Shown piece after piece: positions 16,618-25,070 of a stretch of 64,000 bases of DNA. The position numbers and the translations under genes are program-made. The first letter of the stretch is position 1. Each line of letters opens with the position of its first letter. Under the pieces are notes generated by a model that worked only from the letters and a program-made list of their open reading frames with translations, searched no databases and was not told the DNA's origin. Where the stretch lies: positions 11,876 to 75,875 of the forward strand of contig CAXUHG010000010.1 of assembly GCA_964250805.1 (NCBI GenBank), read 5' to 3'. This stretch comes from JBBQVS01 sp964250805 (lineage in GTDB: Bacteria; Chloroflexota; Ktedonobacteria; Ktedonobacterales; Ktedonobacteraceae).

Positions 16618-18672
16618 ATGAACGAAAAAATTTCATCCGTCCTGAACTCGCTACCTCACAAGCCCGGCATCTATCTCATGAAGGATGTCGATGGCACGAT
16701 TCTCTATGTTGGCAAGGCAATTTCGCTGTATAACCGTGTGCGCTCGTACTTTCAGGAATCAACCGACCTCAGTCCTAAGAATCGCAGCATGGTGGCAAAG
16801 ATTGACGATATCGAGTTTATCGTCGTCAAAAACGAGGTCGAGGCACTGGTGCTTGAAAGCAACTTTATTAAGCAGCACCGCCCGAAATATAACGTGCTAT
16901 TGCGCGACGACAAGAGCTATCCCTACATCAAAGTCTCGCTCACAGAGGACTTTCCGCGCGTCTACCGTGTGCGTAGTTTTCAACGCGATGGCAACCGCTA
17001 TTTTGGTCCCTATACCAATTCGGGAGCCGTCGATGCCACACTCGATCTGCTCAACAAACTCTTTTCGTTCCGCACCTGTCGCTACGATGGGAGCGCATGG
17101 GCACCGCCTAAAAACGCGGATAAAGCGGCGACATGGAAACAAAAGTTGCTGCCGCGTCCCTGCACGCAATACTACATTCATCGCTGTATCGCGCCGTGCG
17201 TTGCCTATACTACGCGTGAGGAATACGACGTTATCATTCAGCAGGTGATTCTCTTTCTCGAAGGCAAGCATGACGAAGTGATTACCTCGCTCGAAGAGAA
17301 AATGGAGCAGGCGGCGGAGAACCTGAACTTTGAAGAAGCGGCGCGTATACGTGACCGCATTCAGGCGGTCGGGCGCGTACTGGAGAAGCAGCGCATCATC
17401 AATACGGAGGGACAGGACGATCAGGATGTCGTTGCCCTTGCCAGCGGTGACGACGAAACGTGCGCCCAGGTCTTTTTCTTTCGCAGTGGTAAGCTTGTCG
17501 GGCGTGAATACTTTATCTTGCAAGGCACGCGCGATAGCTCTGTCGGCGAAATCATGGCCTCATTCCTGCAACAATTCTACGAAACCTCGCCGCATGTACC
17601 CACTGAGGTTATTGTGGAGGTAGAGCCAGACGACATGGCTGTTGTACAGGCGTGGTTGCGCGAAAAACGTAAGAATGTGACTGGCGTGAAGAATGCCGCC
17701 GTTACGATTAGCGCACCTAAGCGTGGCGACAAGGTACGCCTCGTGGAAATGGTTAAGAACAACGCGAAAGAGGTGTTGGAGCAGCAACGTATCAAGTGGC
17801 TCACCGATACGCAGAAGACGCAGCTTGCGTTGGAAGAGATACAGGAAGCACTCAATCTCTCTTCTCCACCGCAGCGTATCGAGTGCTACGACATCTCCAA
17901 TACGCAGGGCACAAACTCGGTTGGCGCGATGGTCGTGTTTCAGGGTGGTCGCCCTAAGAATAGCGAGTACCGCCGTTTCAAAATCAAAACCGTCGAAGGC
18001 TCCAACGACTTCGCCAGTTTACAAGAGGTGATTCGGCGCCGTTTTCGTAAAGCAGCATCGGCACAGGCACAGACGATTGACGAAGAGGAGACGCTCGCCG
18101 TCGAGGAGATAAACGTGACCGATGGAGCGAACAATGACCAAAGCTTAGAGAGTGTCGGTCATATCGAGGATACCGACGATGAACCGGATGGCAAGAGTCC
18201 CCTGCATCACGGATGGGCATTGCCCGATCTGGTCATTCTCGACGGTGGCAAGGGACAGCTTAGCGCGGTTATGGAGGTCATGAACGACCTGCATCTGGAC
18301 ATCCCGACGGTTGGAGTCGCCAAAGAGAATCACACGCAGATTAGCTCACAGGAAGAAATCTACATTCCTGGCTCACCAGAACCAATCATTCTGCCGCGTT
18401 CCTCGCAAGGTCTCTACATGGTGCAGCGCATCCGTGACGAGGCGCACCGCTTCAGTATCACCTATCACCGTAAGGTGCGTTCGGAACGTACCTTCAAATC
18501 CGTCCTCGACGAAATTCCAGGCATTGGACCCAAGCGCAAACAGGCACTGCTCAAGCACTTCGGCTCCGTCAAAGCCATCAGTGCCGCCAGCCTTGACGAC
18601 CTCGCCGCCCTCGACGGCATGACGCGTGACGCCGCCGAGAAGGTCAAAGAGTACATCGGAAAACTGGAATAA
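16618..18672 (+). CDS. uvrC: Excinuclease ABC subunit C
   Basis: UvrC makes both incisions in nucleotide excision repair with UvrAB. The 684-residue protein has the N-terminal GIY-YIG nuclease (LPHKPGIYLMKDVDGTILYVGKA), the Cys cluster region (PRPCTQYYIHRCIAPC), a UVR motif (AARIRDRIQAVGRVLEKQ), the RNase H-like C-terminal nuclease (ECYDISNTQGTNSVGAMVVF and VILDGGKGQL) and tandem helix-hairpin-helix repeats (EIPGIGPKRKQALLKHFGS). A 60-70 residue acidic insertion lies between RRRFRKA and LPDLVILDGG. Start ATG 16618 gives the family N-terminus. A REP element follows. Confidence 0.97.
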   Translation: MNEKISSVLNSLPHKPGIYLMKDVDGTILYVGKAISLYNRVRSYFQESTDLSPKNRSMVAKIDDIEFIVVKNEVEALVLESNFIKQHRPKYNVLLRDDKSYPYIKVSLTEDFPRVYRVRSFQRDGNRYFGPYTNSGAVDATLDLLNKLFSFRTCRYDGSAWAPPKNADKAATWKQKLLPRPCTQYYIHRCIAPCVAYTTREEYDVIIQQVILFLEGKHDEVITSLEEKMEQAAENLNFEEAARIRDRIQAVGRVLEKQRIINTEGQDDQDVVALASGDDETCAQVFFFRSGKLVGREYFILQGTRDSSVGEIMASFLQQFYETSPHVPTEVIVEVEPDDMAVVQAWLREKRKNVTGVKNAAVTISAPKRGDKVRLVEMVKNNAKEVLEQQRIKWLTDTQKTQLALEEIQEALNLSSPPQRIECYDISNTQGTNSVGAMVVFQGGRPKNSEYRRFKIKTVEGSNDFASLQEVIRRRFRKAASAQAQTIDEEETLAVEEINVTDGANNDQSLESVGHIEDTDDEPDGKSPLHHGWALPDLVILDGGKGQLSAVMEVMNDLHLDIPTVGVAKENHTQISSQEEIYIPGSPEPIILPRSSQGLYMVQRIRDEAHRFSITYHRKVRSERTFKSVLDEIPGIGPKRKQALLKHFGSVKAISAASLDDLAALDGMTRDAAEKVKEYIGKLE

Positions 18673-18714
18673 AGCGTCTCCAGAAGAGTGTTTGAAGAGG
18701 TAAGAAACATATTT

Positions 18715-18851
18715 CGTAGGGACCAGATGTATCGCGTCCGTTGCTCAATTTATTGAGCGAAATCCTTGTTGATCCTGTATAAGAGATATTACAGAAAATT
18801 GATCTCGCGTGATAAATCACGCTTACGGACGCGATACATCTGGTCCTTACG
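18715..18851. repeat. REP/BIME element, subfamily A
   Basis: Ends CGTAGGGACCAGATGTATCG and its inverse, with the inner dyads GCTCAATTTATTGAGC on the left and CGTGATAAATCACG on the right. 137 bp, between uvrC and the zinc-ribbon gene, starting about 40 bases after the uvrC stop. Confidence 0.85.
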
Positions 18852-18922
18852 AAAGTACGTATACTTTAATAGGGTACCTGTACAAGGTATCCATCGAATA
18901 ATAACAAGGGGTGACTGGTATT

Positions 18923-19279
18923 ATGCCAACCTATGAATATCTATGTAAAACATGTGGACATCGCTTCGAGACATGGCAAAAAATGACCGACGAGCCTTTG
19001 ACCACTTGCCCCACCTGTGGTGCCGAAATTCGGCGTGTGCTTTTTCCGACAGGCGTCGTGTTCAAGGGGTCGGGCTTCTACAAAACTGACCACCGCGATA
19101 CTGCAAGCGCAGCCGCCTCTGCAAAAGACGCACCAACTCCGACAGGCGAAAACGGGAAGACCGAGACAGCGAAGACAGCCAGTGATGGTAACACAAGCAG
19201 TGCCAGCAAACCAGCAGAAACTGGTACTGGTAGTACATCGAGCGATAGCAAATCTGCTACACCAACTAGCGCAGCGTAA
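18923..19279 (+). CDS. FmdB-family zinc ribbon protein
   Basis: Small regulatory-type protein (118 aa). Residues 1-60 match the FmdB/CxxC zinc ribbon family: MPTYEYLCKTCGHRFE with Cys8 and Cys11, CPTCG with Cys29 and Cys32, then the conserved IRRVLFPTGVVFKGSGFYKTD. The rest is a Lys/Thr/Ser/Ala-rich disordered tail common in this family. The cellular role of these proteins is poorly defined. I use ATG 18923; an in-frame GTG four codons upstream overlaps the AAGGGG box. Confidence 0.88.
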   Translation: MPTYEYLCKTCGHRFETWQKMTDEPLTTCPTCGAEIRRVLFPTGVVFKGSGFYKTDHRDTASAAASAKDAPTPTGENGKTETAKTASDGNTSSASKPAETGTGSTSSDSKSATPTSAA

Positions 19280-19294
19280 GAACGAGATAATTGT

Positions 19295-19410
19295 AGGAGT
19301 CTAATTCATTACACCCTGTTCGCCATGCACAATGTCAATGGCTGTGTAGACGTTGTTCAATCCCCTTGGCATTGTGGATCGCTCGCAGGGTGTATGAATT
19401 AGACTCCTAC
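19295..19410. repeat. REP/BIME element, subfamily B
   Basis: Ends GTAGGAGTCTAATTCATTAC and near-inverse, 116 bp. Stem bases GGAGT/CACCC differ from the 13.1-kb copy but keep the layout. Lies 15 bases after the zinc-ribbon gene stop. Confidence 0.8.
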
Positions 19411-19440
19411 CGTATTCTCTTATATTAAGGATATATAGAT

Positions 19441-19656
19441 ATGCAAGAAGAATCTATGCTTGCTGCCATTCAACGCCAGCAGATTGAGATCGCAGTCGGC
19501 GAACTGCTTCTCACCTCGGATCACTACATGCGCGTCTCAATTGCCGAGCGTATCCGCCATCTTATCGCACATGCTGACCGCACGCTGGATGTAACACGCT
19601 TCAGCGAGGTGGCGCAAGAGGAACTCGAAGAGCTTGATATACTGTCTGCGCAATAA
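19441..19656 (+). CDS. Small acidic protein, unknown
   Basis: 71 residues, not recognised. Probably two to three amphipathic helices (AAIQRQQIEIAVGELLLTSD, IAERIRHLIAHA) and an acidic end (AQEELEELDILSAQ). No Cys, signal peptide or membrane segment. Start ATG at 19441 has only a weak AAGGA upstream. It sits between a REP element and the histidine kinase, 130 bases apart. Codon use and length support a gene, but it lacks other evidence. Confidence 0.55.
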   Translation: MQEESMLAAIQRQQIEIAVGELLLTSDHYMRVSIAERIRHLIAHADRTLDVTRFSEVAQEELEELDILSAQ

Positions 19657-19789
19657 GATAATACAAGCGGACATATTCTCCTTTTTGTGACCCTTACCTA
19701 CCCAATACTCCTAGTTAATTGCTCTTCGTGCAACTCCTTTTTCTTGAGGGGGTATACTAATTACACAACCTTCAAAAGAAGGGGTGGGT

Positions 19790-20611
19790 ATGAATAGGGA
19801 GCTAGCGGGTATGCAGGTGCAACAAGTGCAAACGCAAGATGAGAACATTCAGGAAATGCAGCGTCAGATAGCTGAACTGACGGCAGAGAATCTACTGTTA
19901 CGAGAGCAACTAGCAAACAAAGAGCAATTCACGGCTATGATTGCTCACGACCTTCTTGGTCCACTAACTCCTATAATCAACTATACAAAAATGATGATGC
20001 GTCAGCAAGGAAAAAAGTCTGAGGCTTCGTTTCGTCGTAACGCCAACATTGTCGTCAGTCAGGCGCAACGCATGACACGCCTCGTCAATGACTTACTTGA
20101 TTTATCTCGGCTTACCTCTGGCAACTTCACACTTATCCGTGCGGAATGTGATATTGTAGCACTCGCGGCGCAAATGGTCGAGCAGTTACGTCCCGTTGCC
20201 CCTCACCATACGCTGGGAGTCGAGGTACCGGAGGAAAAGATTATCACAACTTGCGATAATGAACGTTTGCAACAGGCACTTGGCAACCTGCTCGACAACG
20301 CCATCAAATACTCTGACGAAGACACGGTTATCACCACGCGTGTTTGGAAAACAGCGGACGCCGTGCATGTGAGCGTTCATAACTTTGGACACGAGATTCC
20401 CACAAGCGAATTTGAGCAAATCTTTCAACCCTTTGTGCGCTTACAGGCAGCGAACACGCGTAAAGGCTCTGGTCTCGGCCTCTACATTACCAAATCCATC
20501 ATCACAGCGCACGGCGGCACGCTCCAGTTGGAACCATACACCACCTCCATCGATGCCAATGGAGAGAGCAAGTCGAGTGGGACAACTTTCAGTTTCACGC
20601 TGCCATTGTAA
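19790..20611 (+). CDS. Soluble sensor histidine kinase
   Basis: 273 residues. Short N-terminal coiled coil (EMQRQIAELTAENLLLREQL), then a HisKA dimerisation helix with phospho-acceptor His about residue 52 (MIAHDLLGPLTPI), then the HATPase_c domain with N-box NLLDNAIKYS and G-box GSGLGLYITKS. No transmembrane segment, PAS or receiver domain is seen, so it probably acts in the cytoplasm with partners encoded elsewhere. ATG 19790 sits 6 bases after an AAGGGG box; the GTG at 19784 overlaps that box. Confidence 0.93.
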   Translation: MNRELAGMQVQQVQTQDENIQEMQRQIAELTAENLLLREQLANKEQFTAMIAHDLLGPLTPIINYTKMMMRQQGKKSEASFRRNANIVVSQAQRMTRLVNDLLDLSRLTSGNFTLIRAECDIVALAAQMVEQLRPVAPHHTLGVEVPEEKIITTCDNERLQQALGNLLDNAIKYSDEDTVITTRVWKTADAVHVSVHNFGHEIPTSEFEQIFQPFVRLQAANTRKGSGLGLYITKSIITAHGGTLQLEPYTTSIDANGESKSSGTTFSFTLPL

Positions 20612-20633
20612 TGCAATAGCATAAATACAATTT

Positions 20634-20765
20634 CGTAGGGACCAGATTTATCGCGTCCGCTGCTCAATTTATTGAGCGAGATTCTTGTCGATTCTGTATA
20701 AAAGGCGTGAAAATTGATTTTGCGTGATAAATCACGCTTAAAGACGCGATAAATCTGGTCCCTAT
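20634..20765. repeat. REP/BIME element, subfamily A, left of the RAYT gene
   Basis: Ends CGTAGGGACCAGATTTATCG and inverse (last base T instead of C). Inner dyads GCTCAATTTATTGAGC and GCGTGATAAATCACGC. It lies 22 bases after the kinase stop and 16 bases before the RAYT stop, in opposite orientation to the copy at 21493. Confidence 0.87.
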
Positions 20766-20781
20766 AAAAAATTGTCAAGAC

Positions 20782-21390
20782 TTATTGCGAGACTCGATAA
20801 AGCATATCTTCTTGCCAGGAAACGGGATTATTGCAAATATACTCACGAATACGAGTTAAATCAGAGACAGTACGGATAACATGCTCGTATAGCCTTGCTT
20901 CCCAGACAAAATCCAAATTAGATGTCTTGCGAATGTGATATGTTGAGGCAGCCTTCAATGTCCGTATCACCTCACCAAGAATTGGTAACTTCTCGTTTCC
21001 TTTTGTATCAGGTGCTACACGTTGTACCTGCTGTTTTCCATCTATATATTGCCTGAAACGGGCAGGAACACGAGATGCATTTATATCTATGGCTTCAAGC
21101 GATCCTTGTTGAGGGTTCTCAAATATCACAATGCCGTGAAAATGGTTTGGCATGATAACATATTGATCCAGACGAACGTGTTGAAAACGCTCCGGCAACT
21201 TGTTCCATTCCTCCTGTAGAATTAGACCAGCAGGACACAGGTATACCTCAGAGTTCACAATATTACTCAGCACGCATTTTCTCTGTGCAACACAAATCGT
21301 AACGTAATAGTAGCCTGGTTGCCGATAATCATAGGTCTGTAAACGTGCTGAATGTCGGTCAGGTAAATCGTAGTAGTTATTTTCAGGCAT
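20782..21390 (-). CDS. REP-associated tyrosine transposase (RAYT, Y1/HUH family)
   Basis: A single-copy-type HUH nuclease of the TnpA-REP group (202 aa). It opens with DYRQPGYYYVTICV, carries the HUH metal site in MPNHFHGIV (His83, His85), the helix EVIRTLKAASTYHIRK, and the catalytic tyrosine in RLYEHVIR (about 167), followed by the family ending REYICNNPVSWQED. All catalytic residues are present. In E. coli this enzyme cuts GTAG-footed REP hairpins. Here the gene is flanked on both sides by GTAG-footed subfamily A elements. I chose ATG 21390 because GGAGG lies 5 bases upstream; an upstream extension of 19 codons lacks support. Confidence 0.93.
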   Translation of the reverse strand: MPENNYYDLPDRHSARLQTYDYRQPGYYYVTICVAQRKCVLSNIVNSEVYLCPAGLILQEEWNKLPERFQHVRLDQYVIMPNHFHGIVIFENPQQGSLEAIDINASRVPARFRQYIDGKQQVQRVAPDTKGNEKLPILGEVIRTLKAASTYHIRKTSNLDFVWEARLYEHVIRTVSDLTRIREYICNNPVSWQEDMLYRVSQ

Positions 21391-21492
21391 GAGTGCCTCC
21401 ATATCCAAAGTTTTTATAAATATATTTACCACTGATTGAACAATCATATACAGAATTTCCTATAATTGCAAGAGATATTCATTGTTAAATTT

Positions 21493-21626
21493 CGTAGGGA
21501 CCAGATTTATCGCGTCCGTCTGCGTGATTTATCACGCGAGATCAATTATTATACCGTTTATACAGGTTCAGCAAGAATCTCATGCGATAAATCGCGCTCT
21601 CGGACGCGATAAATCTGGTCCCTACG
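21493..21626. repeat. REP/BIME element, subfamily A, right of the RAYT gene
   Basis: Ends CGTAGGGACCAGATTTATCG and exact inverse. Inner dyads GCGTGATTTATCACGC at left and GCGATAAATCGC at right. 134 bp, about 100 bases upstream of the RAYT start, inverted relative to the left copy. Confidence 0.87.
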
Positions 21627-21679
21627 AAACGTGATATTATGCATGTAGAAGTTGTTTATCAATAACAAGGGAGCCTTTC

Positions 21680-22006
21680 ATGCCAGACTACACCGTCTAT
21701 TCAACTGATGGCGGCAGAATACGTCCTCCTGATGAGAGACAGGCGAGCAGCGCAACTCGAAAGAGCGACGGCATTGTACGTATTATGCGTGACCGCAAGC
21801 AACGCGGTGGCAAAACTGTAACTGTGATTACGGGTGTTCCCGCTAGCGATGATGCTCTTACAGCACTGGCACAACAACTCAAGAAGTTGTGCGGTTCCGG
21901 TGGTACGGTTAAGGATGGTGTCATCGAGATACAGGGCGACCACCGCGAGAAGGTGCAGACGAGACTAACCGAACTCGGCTATAAGGTTAAGCTTGCAGGC
22001 GGCTAG
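21680..22006 (+). CDS. SUI1/YciH translation initiation factor-like protein
   Basis: 108 residues of the eIF1/SUI1 family: the basic RDRKQRGGKTVTVITGVP segment, LAQQLKKLCGSGGTVKDGVIEIQGDH and the C-terminal LTELGYKVKLAGG. Bacterial YciH is thought to affect start-codon selection on the ribosome under stress. AAGGGAG precedes the ATG. Monocistronic between a REP element and a convergent gene with a shared palindrome. Confidence 0.93.
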   Translation: MPDYTVYSTDGGRIRPPDERQASSATRKSDGIVRIMRDRKQRGGKTVTVITGVPASDDALTALAQQLKKLCGSGGTVKDGVIEIQGDHREKVQTRLTELGYKVKLAGG

Positions 22007-22013
22007 CCATAAC

Positions 22014-22062
22014 GTAAAAATGTCCAGGACAGCGGCTTTGCCGCTGTCCTGGACATTTTTAC
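22014..22062. terminator. Bidirectional terminator hairpin between convergent genes
   Basis: Perfect 23-bp stem, 3-base loop (TTT at 22037). The GTAAAAATGTCC end pairs with GGACATTTTTAC, giving a U-rich 3' side on either strand. It starts 7 bases past the SUI1-gene stop and includes the amidohydrolase stop codon. Confidence 0.85.
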
Positions 22063-23672
22063 AAATCCCCATACACAACTTTTCCACCTATGATTGTTGC
22101 CTGTACGCCGTTTTCAGGCATCTTCTCCTGTGGAATACTAAGAATATCTTCGCGCAACACAACCGCGTCGCCCAGTTTGCCAACGGTAAGCGAGCCTTTG
22201 AACTGCTCTTCCGCACCTGCATAGGCTGCTCCCATTGTATAGCCCCAGAGGGCATCTTCAACCGAAAGGGCTTGATCGGGCAGCCAGGGAGGACGCTGAA
22301 TGCTGGGGGCGCGTCGCACTGTGGCGGCATAGAGAATATCCAATGGCTCGAAGCGTTCGACGGGGGCGTCAGACCCCATTGCGAGCGGAATGCCGAGGTC
22401 GTGCATGGTGCGGTAGGCGTAGGCACGACGGGCGCGTTTACCCCAGTAGCGTTCGGCGATATCGCGGTCCGCGACGGCGTGGAAGGGCTGTATCGAGGCG
22501 ATTACCTTGAGGCGGCGCATGCGTTCAAGGTCGGAGGGCGTGATAAGTTGCACATGCTCAAGGCGATAGCGTAAGCCAGAGCGTGCATCTTCAGGCGTTC
22601 CCTGTTCCGCGATCAACTCCTGAGCGCGTTCAATCGCATCGAGGGCGACCTTCGCGGCACGGTCGCCAATCGCATGAATAGCGATAGTCAAACCCATTTC
22701 AGTAGCATCGCTGACCGTATCTTTCATCTCTTGCTCTGGAATGGTGAGGATGCCGTAGTTACCTGGGCTGCCCTCGAAGCTCTCAAGCATGGCGGCGGTC
22801 TGCGAACCAAGCGTGCCATCAGCAAAAATCTTGATACCACCAACGCGCAACAGGTCGTTGTCATCGTTATTGATGCCTTGCGTCCGTAACTGTGGCAACA
22901 TCTGACGCGGCAGAATCATATGGACCCGCACGCCTAACTTGCCCTCAGCACGTAGCTCTTGAAACAGGGAAAGCGACGTATCGCCCTCGATATCGTGAAT
23001 AGTGGTGATGCCGCTTCTCTGCACCTGTGCCAGCGCGCGCTCTAGCAGTAGACGATTCATAGCTGGGTCGGAATGACCGATGACACGAAATACAAGTCCG
23101 GTTGCACCCTCTTCTTGCAGCACGCCGGTTGCTTCCCCTGCACCATCACGTAGAATATGACCCGTTTCGGGTTGAGGCGTCTCATCAGCGATACCAGCGC
23201 GTTGAAGTGCGAGCGAGTTTACCCACAACAAGTGACCATCTTTACTTGAAAGCGCAACGGGATGATCTGGCGCGGCAGTATCGAGCGAAGCCTTTGTGGG
23301 AAAGCGAGGATTAGACCACAGGTTTCTATCCCACTGCCCACCCTGTATCCACTGCCCCAGCGGTGTTTGTGTGGCACGTTGCCGTACCAGTTCCGCCACA
23401 GCGTCTTCACTTGTGGCCTCGCGTGCATCGATCTGGTTCTGGCTATGCGCGGTGTGCAATAGATGAATGTGTGCATCGATAAAGCCAGGAAGTACCGTTT
23501 TGCCCTTTAGGTCCACAACATGAGTATGCTGACCACCCACGCGACGTACCTCGTCGTTCACGCCAACCGCAAGGATGCGTCCGCTAGCATCATCAATTGC
23601 CATTGCTTGCGCGTGGGGCTGCACAGCATCCATTGTATAGATGTTGCCATTCATGTAGAGTATCGTTGTCAT
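22059..23672 (-). CDS. YtcJ-like amidohydrolase
   Basis: Metal-dependent hydrolase of the amidohydrolase superfamily (537 aa). It has the N-terminal metal motif PGFIDAHIHLLH, GGQWDRNLW, the carrying segments TIAIHAIGDRA and RLEHVQLI, and the Asp motif AMGSDAPVE, plus flanking composite beta-sandwich ends. Substrate unknown; relatives act on amides or esters. I start at ATG 23672 (AGAAGGAT upstream), which gives MTTILYMNGNIYTMD; an upstream extension of 40 codons overlaps the previous gene. It lies 26 bases after an alpha/beta hydrolase gene, likely one operon. Confidence 0.92.
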   Translation of the reverse strand: MTTILYMNGNIYTMDAVQPHAQAMAIDDASGRILAVGVNDEVRRVGGQHTHVVDLKGKTVLPGFIDAHIHLLHTAHSQNQIDAREATSEDAVAELVRQRATQTPLGQWIQGGQWDRNLWSNPRFPTKASLDTAAPDHPVALSSKDGHLLWVNSLALQRAGIADETPQPETGHILRDGAGEATGVLQEEGATGLVFRVIGHSDPAMNRLLLERALAQVQRSGITTIHDIEGDTSLSLFQELRAEGKLGVRVHMILPRQMLPQLRTQGINNDDNDLLRVGGIKIFADGTLGSQTAAMLESFEGSPGNYGILTIPEQEMKDTVSDATEMGLTIAIHAIGDRAAKVALDAIERAQELIAEQGTPEDARSGLRYRLEHVQLITPSDLERMRRLKVIASIQPFHAVADRDIAERYWGKRARRAYAYRTMHDLGIPLAMGSDAPVERFEPLDILYAATVRRAPSIQRPPWLPDQALSVEDALWGYTMGAAYAGAEEQFKGSLTVGKLGDAVVLREDILSIPQEKMPENGVQATIIGGKVVYGDL

Positions 23673-23698
23673 ATCCAAAGATCCTTCTCTTGTCTTCT

Positions 23699-24622
23699 TC
23701 AGGCCATAAATCGCGTAATCGCCTGCGCTAGAAGACGTGGATGTTGTAACTGTATATCGTGTGTTGTATTGGGCATCCATAGCACGGAGCAACGCGGAAT
23801 AATCTCCGCAACCTGAGCCGCCATGTAGCCCTTCGCGGCAGAAAACTCATCGCTATGCTCAAGCCGCTCTGGAAACTCCTCTTCGGCCTTAGGTTCAGCC
23901 GCCGCTGGAATGAGTAGAACGGGACATGCCAGTTTGCTGTAATACGATAGGGCACGGTCCTCCCACAACGACTCACGAATGTGCCGCTGATTGTCTGGGG
24001 AAAGCAACTCTTCAAGGTGACCATCAGGAAATTCCTGTACCGTTTTGAGCAGCACGGCCTCTACCTCTGCCGACCAGAAAGAGTGCATTTCTTGATGCAT
24101 GGTTTCTATAAAGGTCGAACGCGTCACGTACATCTGCTTGACATCGGTTTCGCGAATGAAACGGTCTCGCGTCATGCCGGGCCAATGACGCGGCTCCACA
24201 TGGGGGCAATCGACGAGGATAAGGTGGCTCACCAGCGCAGGATGTTGTGCCGCCATTACGAGCGCGACACGCGCTCCCCAACCATGCCCGACAAGCGCAA
24301 CCTGACCGAGACCGAGAGTAGCCATACCCTGTATTACATCCTCGGCTACCGTCGTCAAATCGTAGCCATCTGTCGGTTTCGTGCTTTTCCCGTGTCCCCG
24401 CAAATCAAAAGCTATAACAAGATGTTCATGACATAAGTCTTGGGCTACTAAGCACCAGGTATCAGCCGTCGCACCCAAACCATGCAATAGCACTATGGGT
24501 ATTTCATCACGGCTCGGTGCTGTTTCTTCCTGCTCTTCGGAGCAACTTCCCTGTGGGTCCCATTCGAGGTAATGTAAACATATAGCATCGGTATCGACGA
24601 AAGAGCTACGTGGCTCAATCAT
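23699..24622 (-). CDS. Alpha/beta-hydrolase fold protein, nucleophile replaced
   Basis: 307 residues with the epoxide hydrolase/dehalogenase-type layout: oxyanion segment VLLHGLGATADTW, AFDLRGHGKS, nucleophile elbow VGHGWGARVAL, lid region, and late His in NTTHDIQLQHP. The elbow should carry Asp (GHDWG) or Ser, but has Gly (codon GGT, one base from GAT). If the read is right the protein may be catalytically dead or use another chemistry. First gene of a probable two-gene unit with the amidohydrolase. Confidence 0.9.
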   Translation of the reverse strand: MIEPRSSFVDTDAICLHYLEWDPQGSCSEEQEETAPSRDEIPIVLLHGLGATADTWCLVAQDLCHEHLVIAFDLRGHGKSTKPTDGYDLTTVAEDVIQGMATLGLGQVALVGHGWGARVALVMAAQHPALVSHLILVDCPHVEPRHWPGMTRDRFIRETDVKQMYVTRSTFIETMHQEMHSFWSAEVEAVLLKTVQEFPDGHLEELLSPDNQRHIRESLWEDRALSYYSKLACPVLLIPAAAEPKAEEEFPERLEHSDEFSAAKGYMAAQVAEIIPRCSVLWMPNTTHDIQLQHPRLLAQAITRFMA

Positions 24623-24777
24623 GCAACTTCCTCTTACTTTCTATTGAAACAAGTCATGCCATCGAAACAACGCTTTTCTACGTTTAGCTATTGAGGAAAG
24701 GTTCATATCAGCATATAAGTCGAAGAGGGCAGTTGTCAAATCGGCTCTCCATCCTTTGAGGTGGTGCTAATGAACAT
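24623..24777. other. Intergenic, divergent promoter region
   Basis: Between the alpha/beta hydrolase (minus) and the BACON protein (plus), up to the REP element at 24778. A/T-rich; I see no gene and no clear promoter pair. Confidence 0.4.
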
Positions 24778-24857
24778 ACAAGGAGACCGCAAGGGTCTCC
24801 CCTACATATAGATAGAGGAGCATGAACGTGTAGGGGAGACCCTTGCGGTCTCCTTGT
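24778..24857. repeat. REP/BIME element, subfamily C
   Basis: Two units face outward: GTAGGGGAGACCCTTGCGG with TCTCC at 24830 and its exact inverse at 24778-24805. Each unit is GTAG plus a GGAGACC/GGTCTCC stem with a CTTGC loop. Arms 28 bp, spacer 24. Confidence 0.85.
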
Positions 24858-25070
24858 TCCCTCTAAAGGACGCAGACCCGCACTTCGACATGTAACATTT
24901 CTTGGAAAGCGTAAAATGAAACAGGATGATATAGCTTGTACGATTGACAGCTAGCCATTTGTCCCGTACACTTATATTTACAGAATTGAATAGAGTATAC
25001 TCTTTTCACACACAAAGTTATTTTGATTTCCGCAGTGTAGAGAAGCATATTGTCGGAGGGGGCCATTACT

